NCBI GenBank assembly: GCA_024404145.1
Contig: JAKSQK010000003.1
Coordinates: 41,086-105,085, forward strand
DNA: 64,000 nt
Reading direction: 5' to 3'
Origin: Clostridia bacterium
Lineage (GTDB): Bacteria > Bacillota > Clostridia > Oscillospirales > Acutalibacteraceae
The position numbers and the translations under genes were made by a program. Shown here one piece after another: positions 60,459-64,000 of this stretch. The first letter of the stretch is position 1, and each line of letters begins with the position of its first letter. The notes beneath the pieces were generated by a model that saw only the letters and a list, made by a program, of their open reading frames with translations, was not told the DNA's origin and ran no database searches.

Positions 60459-60487
60459 AACCGATGCTTTAAGCATCGGTTTTTTTG
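60459..60487. terminator. Bidirectional terminator
   Basis: Stem AACCGATGCTT / AAGCATCGGTT with A-run and T-run, between the helicase-loader and EamA genes; it overlaps the end of the latter. Confidence 0.9.
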
Positions 60488-61380
60488 TTTTTTGATATGT
60501 TAACACCTAATACTCCGAGTATAACGGGGATACATAATAAAATCTCGGTAATCTTAAAATTCTCATTTAATATAAAAACTCCCGCCAAAACCGAAATAAC
60601 AGTAATTATATTCGAAAAGGAAGAAGATTTTACCGCCGAAATATGGGTTGTTGAATAATTATAAAGCAAAAATGCCGAAACCGATGAAACGGCGGCGAGG
60701 TAGAAAACGGCGGTCAAGAACGAAATTGAGGAAATCGCCCTCATTATCTCGAAAGGATAATTTTTGCCGAGGAACAAAACCGTTATCAAATTAAATCCGA
60801 TAAAAGCGATAAAAAACATAAAATATGTTCGTTCAAACGGGGTAAACTCTGAGGAGATGTTTCGGCTTAAAAGGTTAAATGCAACGGCGCTTATTACCGC
60901 AACACTTAAAAAAATGATACCGAGCAATTTATTTTTTGCGCCGTTATCCGAAATAATGCTTATAACAGTAACACCGATGAGCGAAACGGCGGTGCATAAA
61001 AACTGCAAAGGGCTCGGCTTCTCCCTGCCGAAAACCGCCGAATATATGATAACTCCGACAGGGACTAACGAAATGATTATCCCCGAAAGTGCCGAGGATA
61101 CCATTTTAAGTCCGTATAGTTCAAATAAAAAATAGCATAGCGGCTGCGCAAAACTCATAAGCAAAAGTTTTTTAAGGTTTTTGCCTTTGAAATTTACCTT
61201 AATTGCACCCGATAAAACTAAAATATTCATTATTAAAAAAGCAAGAGTAAATCGGCAACTTAAAATAATCAGCGGATGGGCGGCGGCAAGTGCCATTTTT
61301 GAAAAAATAAAACTGAAACCGAAAATAATATTTGCCGCAAGAGCGCAAAGCATACCGAAAAATTGTTTTTTCTTTTCCAT
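60469..61380 (-). CDS. EamA/DMT-superfamily transporter
   Basis: A 303-residue membrane protein with ten predicted helices in two EamA repeats. GMLCALAANIIFGFSFIFSK and SSALSGIIISLVPVGVIIYS are typical. Such proteins usually export metabolites or amino acids; the substrate is not visible. AAAGGGA lies ahead of the ATG. It is divergent from the aldose-epimerase gene. Confidence 0.85.
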   Translation of the reverse strand: MEKKKQFFGMLCALAANIIFGFSFIFSKMALAAAHPLIILSCRFTLAFLIMNILVLSGAIKVNFKGKNLKKLLLMSFAQPLCYFLFELYGLKMVSSALSGIIISLVPVGVIIYSAVFGREKPSPLQFLCTAVSLIGVTVISIISDNGAKNKLLGIIFLSVAVISAVAFNLLSRNISSEFTPFERTYFMFFIAFIGFNLITVLFLGKNYPFEIMRAISSISFLTAVFYLAAVSSVSAFLLYNYSTTHISAVKSSSFSNIITVISVLAGVFILNENFKITEILLCIPVILGVLGVNISKNKKTDA

Positions 61381-61418
61381 TTCAAACTGTCCCTTTTAGG
61401 AATAATATCATAAAAATA

Positions 61419-61447
61419 ATTTTATCATATTGTTTTTTCCTTTTCAA
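61419..61447 (-). promoter_or_regulatory. Promoter of the EamA gene
   Basis: On the minus strand TTGAAA (61442-61447), 17-base spacer and TAAAAT (61419-61424). Confidence 0.6.
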
Positions 61448-61460
61448 GATATCAATTTTC

Positions 61461-61489
61461 TTGAAAAGAAATAAACTGTATTGTATAAT
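61461..61489 (+). promoter_or_regulatory. Promoter of the aldose-epimerase-like gene
   Basis: TTGAAA at 61461-61466 and TATAAT at 61484-61489, spacer 17. Confidence 0.7.
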
Positions 61490-61515
61490 TATAAAAAAAG
61501 GTCAAGGAGTTATAT

Positions 61516-62379
61516 ATGATAACCATTAAAAATAAAGACCTGACTGCAATGTTTAGCCGATACGGAGCCGAACTTAAAAGTTTAAGATTCGGAGAAAGAG
61601 AATATATATGGCAGGGGGACGAAACTTTTTGGGCGGAATCATCGCCTGTTTTGTTTCCGATTTGCAGCGGGTTGAAGGGCGATACATATTTTTTTGACGG
61701 CATAGAATACAATATGCCGAAGCACGGTTTTGCAAAGAATATGCTTTTTGATGTTTGCGAAAAGAATGATAATTCGGCAACATTCCTTTTAACCGAAAAC
61801 AAGGAAACAAAAAAGTATTATCCCTTTGATTTTGAATTCAAAATCAAATATACTTTAACCGATAAAAAACTAACGGTTAAATATACGGTTGTAAACAAAA
61901 GCGCTCAGCAAATGTATTTTTCGGTGGGAGCGCATGAGGGCTATTCTTGCCCCGAGGGAATAGAAAACTATGAAATTGTTTTCGATGAGGAAAAAACGCT
62001 TTCGAGTTGTATATTATGTGAGGACGGAACGCTTGGATACAAAAAAGAACCTATTTTGAAAGACGGTAAAGTTTTACCGCTTAAATACAGCTATTTTGAT
62101 ATTGATGCCCTTATATTTGACCGTATTGATTTTAATAGTTTGGTGCTTAAAAACAAAAAAACAAAAGAGAAAATCCGAGTTAACTTTAAGGATTTTCCGT
62201 ATCTTCTTATCTGGACTGTACCCGATGCGCCGTATTTATGTATTGAGCCGTGGTGCGGAATAACCGACCGAGAAGGAACCGATAAAAACATAAAAACAAA
62301 AGAGGGAATAGAGTGTCTTTTACCCGAAGAAATTTTCGAAAGGGAACATAGCATTGAGATTTTGGAAGAAAATTCTTGA
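61516..62379 (+). CDS. Aldose 1-epimerase-like protein (LacX type)
   Basis: A 287-residue beta-rich galactose-mutarotase-like protein. WQGDETFWAESSPVLFPICSG, MPKHGFAKN and SVGAHEGYSCPEG carry the conserved histidines, and the C-terminal WCGITDREGTD is typical of the LacX subgroup. It interconverts sugar anomers or hexose-6-phosphates; the substrate is undefined and no sugar operon is nearby. AAGGAG precedes the ATG. Confidence 0.85.
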   Translation: MITIKNKDLTAMFSRYGAELKSLRFGEREYIWQGDETFWAESSPVLFPICSGLKGDTYFFDGIEYNMPKHGFAKNMLFDVCEKNDNSATFLLTENKETKKYYPFDFEFKIKYTLTDKKLTVKYTVVNKSAQQMYFSVGAHEGYSCPEGIENYEIVFDEEKTLSSCILCEDGTLGYKKEPILKDGKVLPLKYSYFDIDALIFDRIDFNSLVLKNKKTKEKIRVNFKDFPYLLIWTVPDAPYLCIEPWCGITDREGTDKNIKTKEGIECLLPEEIFEREHSIEILEENS

Positions 62380-62404
62380 AAAGAAGTGAAAAGTAAGTTA
62401 AAAT
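62376..62404 (+). promoter_or_regulatory. Putative promoter of the transglutaminase-like gene
   Basis: TTGAAA at 62376-62381 and TAAAAT at 62399-62404, spacer 17; it overlaps the end of the preceding gene. Confidence 0.55.
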
Positions 62405-62441
62405 AATATTAGGATATATATTTTTTTAAGGGGGGATATTT

Positions 62442-64000
62442 ATGAAAAAACAACTATTCAGAATAATAGCTGTTTTTATGGCAATTGTTATGCTTTCGAG
62501 TGTCGGAGTTTGCGGCGCCGGTGTTTCGGCAACTGTTTCGCTATCCGATTTACTTCTTAATAAAAACCTATATCCGCAAAGCGACATATCAAATGTTGAT
62601 AATTATACTGATGGCAAATTATCTGTTGATATAAGCGAATTAAATATACCCGCTGAACAACTTGAAGAAGAAGCTTTCAGAATTTTTGCTCATCATCCCG
62701 AACTTTTTTATACAACAAATACAATGTTTGAAGCCACCGAAGAAAAGGCGATAAACATTATTTTTTCTTTGAGGGACGAAGCTTCCGAAATAAAGAAAAA
62801 TATAGAATTTTTCAATTCGCAACTTGAAAATATTTATAAAGAGTTGATATCTTGCGGTATTGAAGATATGAACGATACCGAAAAAGCTCTTTTAATTCAT
62901 AATTATTTAAGCGAAAACGGTATTTATGATAGCGAAACTTATTTATCAGAAGAGGAAGAAAAAGAAAAAATAAACGCTTGTAAGGATAAGGAAGAGCGGG
63001 AAGAGTTAGAAGCGAAATTTGCAGAGCGTGAGTTAAAGAGTTATTCGCATACCGCCTTTGGTATTGTCGCTCTCGGATACGGCGTTTGCCAGAGTTATTC
63101 CAATGTTTTTAATATTGTCGGTACTCATTTTGGGCTTGAAGTCGGTATTGCGACAAATTCGGATATAAATCACGAATGGAATATCGTTAAAATCGGAAAC
63201 AGTTGGTATCATCTCGATGCAACATGGGATGATACGATTATCGAAACCTGCGGTCAACTTCTTTACACAAATTTTCTCATAAGTGAAAACGAAAAGAGAG
63301 AAATGGTAGCCGAAGAAGCGCAAAGAGAGGGTAAAACCATCGGCATAAACGATGTTGAAATTAAAGTATATCCGCCTTATGGAAAAACATATAATCCTGC
63401 CGCCAATTCAATAAAGGGATTTTGGCAGCAGTATTCGTATAACTTTGAGTTTACTACATTTCCGCATTATTATAAAGGTTATTGGTATTACTTCAATAAA
63501 GACGGAAATTTTGTAAAAAGTACGATAAACGGCAGCGAAAGCATTGTTCTTAATTGTGATTACGAATGGCTTATTGACGGCGGCAAAAAAACGCTCGGAA
63601 ATAATCATGAAACAACATTCGGCATAGGTAATACTGTTTATTATTCGGTACCGAACGGAATCCGTCAGTATAACATTGATACAAAAAAGGACAGCGTTTT
63701 TGCCTCTTTTGATTTAGAGGAAGGCAAACTGATTATTGGTATAGCAAAATACGGAAATACCGTAAGTTATATCGCTATGAAGGTCAAGGACGGGGAAATA
63801 CTGCTTGATGATAACGGCAGACCCATTCTTGATATAAACGGTGAGCCGATGCGTGAAGTTGTACCGGAATATGATAAGGAACAAATGCTTTGCGGAACCA
63901 TAACCGATAATACAAAGCATATATTTGACAATTCCTGCGATACGACCTGTAATGTTTGCAGATATTTAAGAAAAACAACCCATAAATGGGATAGCGGAAA
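62442..64000 (+). CDS. Secreted transglutaminase-like protein (3' truncated by window)
   Basis: An open frame of 519 residues running to the window end. The ATG follows AGGGGGGAT. A signal peptide (about 1-31), a helical N-terminal domain, and a transglutaminase-like core with the triad C216 (YGVCQSY), H244 (NHEWN) and D259 (YHLDATWDD) are present. A charged coiled insert lies at about 165-200. Near the end, FDNSCDTTCNVCRYLR is a Cys-rich tail motif seen in clostridial surface proteins. It may cut or cross-link wall or host proteins; the true C-terminus is not in the window. Confidence 0.82.
   Translation, partial: MKKQLFRIIAVFMAIVMLSSVGVCGAGVSATVSLSDLLLNKNLYPQSDISNVDNYTDGKLSVDISELNIPAEQLEEEAFRIFAHHPELFYTTNTMFEATEEKAINIIFSLRDEASEIKKNIEFFNSQLENIYKELISCGIEDMNDTEKALLIHNYLSENGIYDSETYLSEEEEKEKINACKDKEEREELEAKFAERELKSYSHTAFGIVALGYGVCQSYSNVFNIVGTHFGLEVGIATNSDINHEWNIVKIGNSWYHLDATWDDTIIETCGQLLYTNFLISENEKREMVAEEAQREGKTIGINDVEIKVYPPYGKTYNPAANSIKGFWQQYSYNFEFTTFPHYYKGYWYYFNKDGNFVKSTINGSESIVLNCDYEWLIDGGKKTLGNNHETTFGIGNTVYYSVPNGIRQYNIDTKKDSVFASFDLEEGKLIIGIAKYGNTVSYIAMKVKDGEILLDDNGRPILDINGEPMREVVPEYDKEQMLCGTITDNTKHIFDNSCDTTCNVCRYLRKTTHKWDSG

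Overview
The window comes from the chromosome of a low-to-moderate GC, spore-forming, anaerobic Clostridia-type Firmicute, most likely from the Ruminococcaceae/Oscillospiraceae side. The evidence is T-box leaders, sigma-G, a SPOCS-LysM spore protein, YaaT/RicT, DnaD/DnaI-type primosome genes, ferredoxin-linked 2-oxoacid metabolism, a class B sortase and strong GGAGG ribosome binding sites with several TTG starts. No rRNA, CRISPR array, insertion sequence or integrase was seen.

Layout. 1-1.1 kb: a membrane-anchored polysaccharide deacetylase. 1.2-14.4 kb: the most distinctive locus, an operon behind a T-box whose specifier reads AUC (Ile). It holds two HTH-cupin-acyl-CoA synthetase fusions, a MinD-like ATPase, a four-subunit branched-chain 2-oxoacid:ferredoxin oxidoreductase, a 2-isopropylmalate-synthase-like protein without its catalytic residues, a TIM-barrel/acyl-CoA-synthetase fusion and a leucine-dehydrogenase-type enzyme. 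Because a T-box turns genes on when its tRNA is uncharged, I infer a biosynthetic route: a branched short-chain acid is activated to its CoA ester, reductively carboxylated to the 2-oxoacid and aminated to isoleucine (and perhaps Val/Leu). 14.4-25.9 kb: sigG, MetY/MetA, acyl carrier protein, ProRS, a CdaR-like regulator, FtsE-FtsX with a PcsB/EnvC-like hydrolase, VanZ, an AI-2E family protein and a coiled-coil protein.

25.9-26.3 kb: tRNA-Arg with a direct duplication of its 3' end and terminator. 26.3-31.0 kb: PheST behind a Phe T-box, plus an AEC transporter. 31.0-33.9 kb: a phage-like accessory island (ImmA/IrrE peptidase, XRE repressor, four palindromic operators inside two face-to-face promoters, a zinc-ribbon protein, a sigma-region-4-like protein and a LexA-boxed dinB). 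34.0-35.1 kb: a repeat-containing surface protein with an unusual sorting signal. 35.2-39.8 kb: RF3, TrpRS, DNA polymerase III delta prime, YaaT and a ferredoxin. 39.8-40.3 kb: tRNA-Met, tRNA-Glu and tRNA-Leu from one promoter.

40.4-46.7 kb: SPOCS-LysM protein, NrdR, GluRS, GlnRS and a NIF3-family protein. 46.7-50.3 kb: a Fur/Zur-ZnuACB zinc operon ending in an uncharacterised lipoprotein. 50.4-56.3 kb: tRNA-Ile2(CAU), MATE pump, MnmE, MnmG, a LUD-domain protein and an antisense 59-residue ORF. 56.4-64 kb: SerRS, class B sortase, DnaD and DnaC/DnaI-like proteins, EamA transporter, aldose-epimerase-like protein and the start of a secreted transglutaminase-like protein that runs off the window.

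Gene calls rest on reading translated sequence and motifs by eye. No homology search was run.
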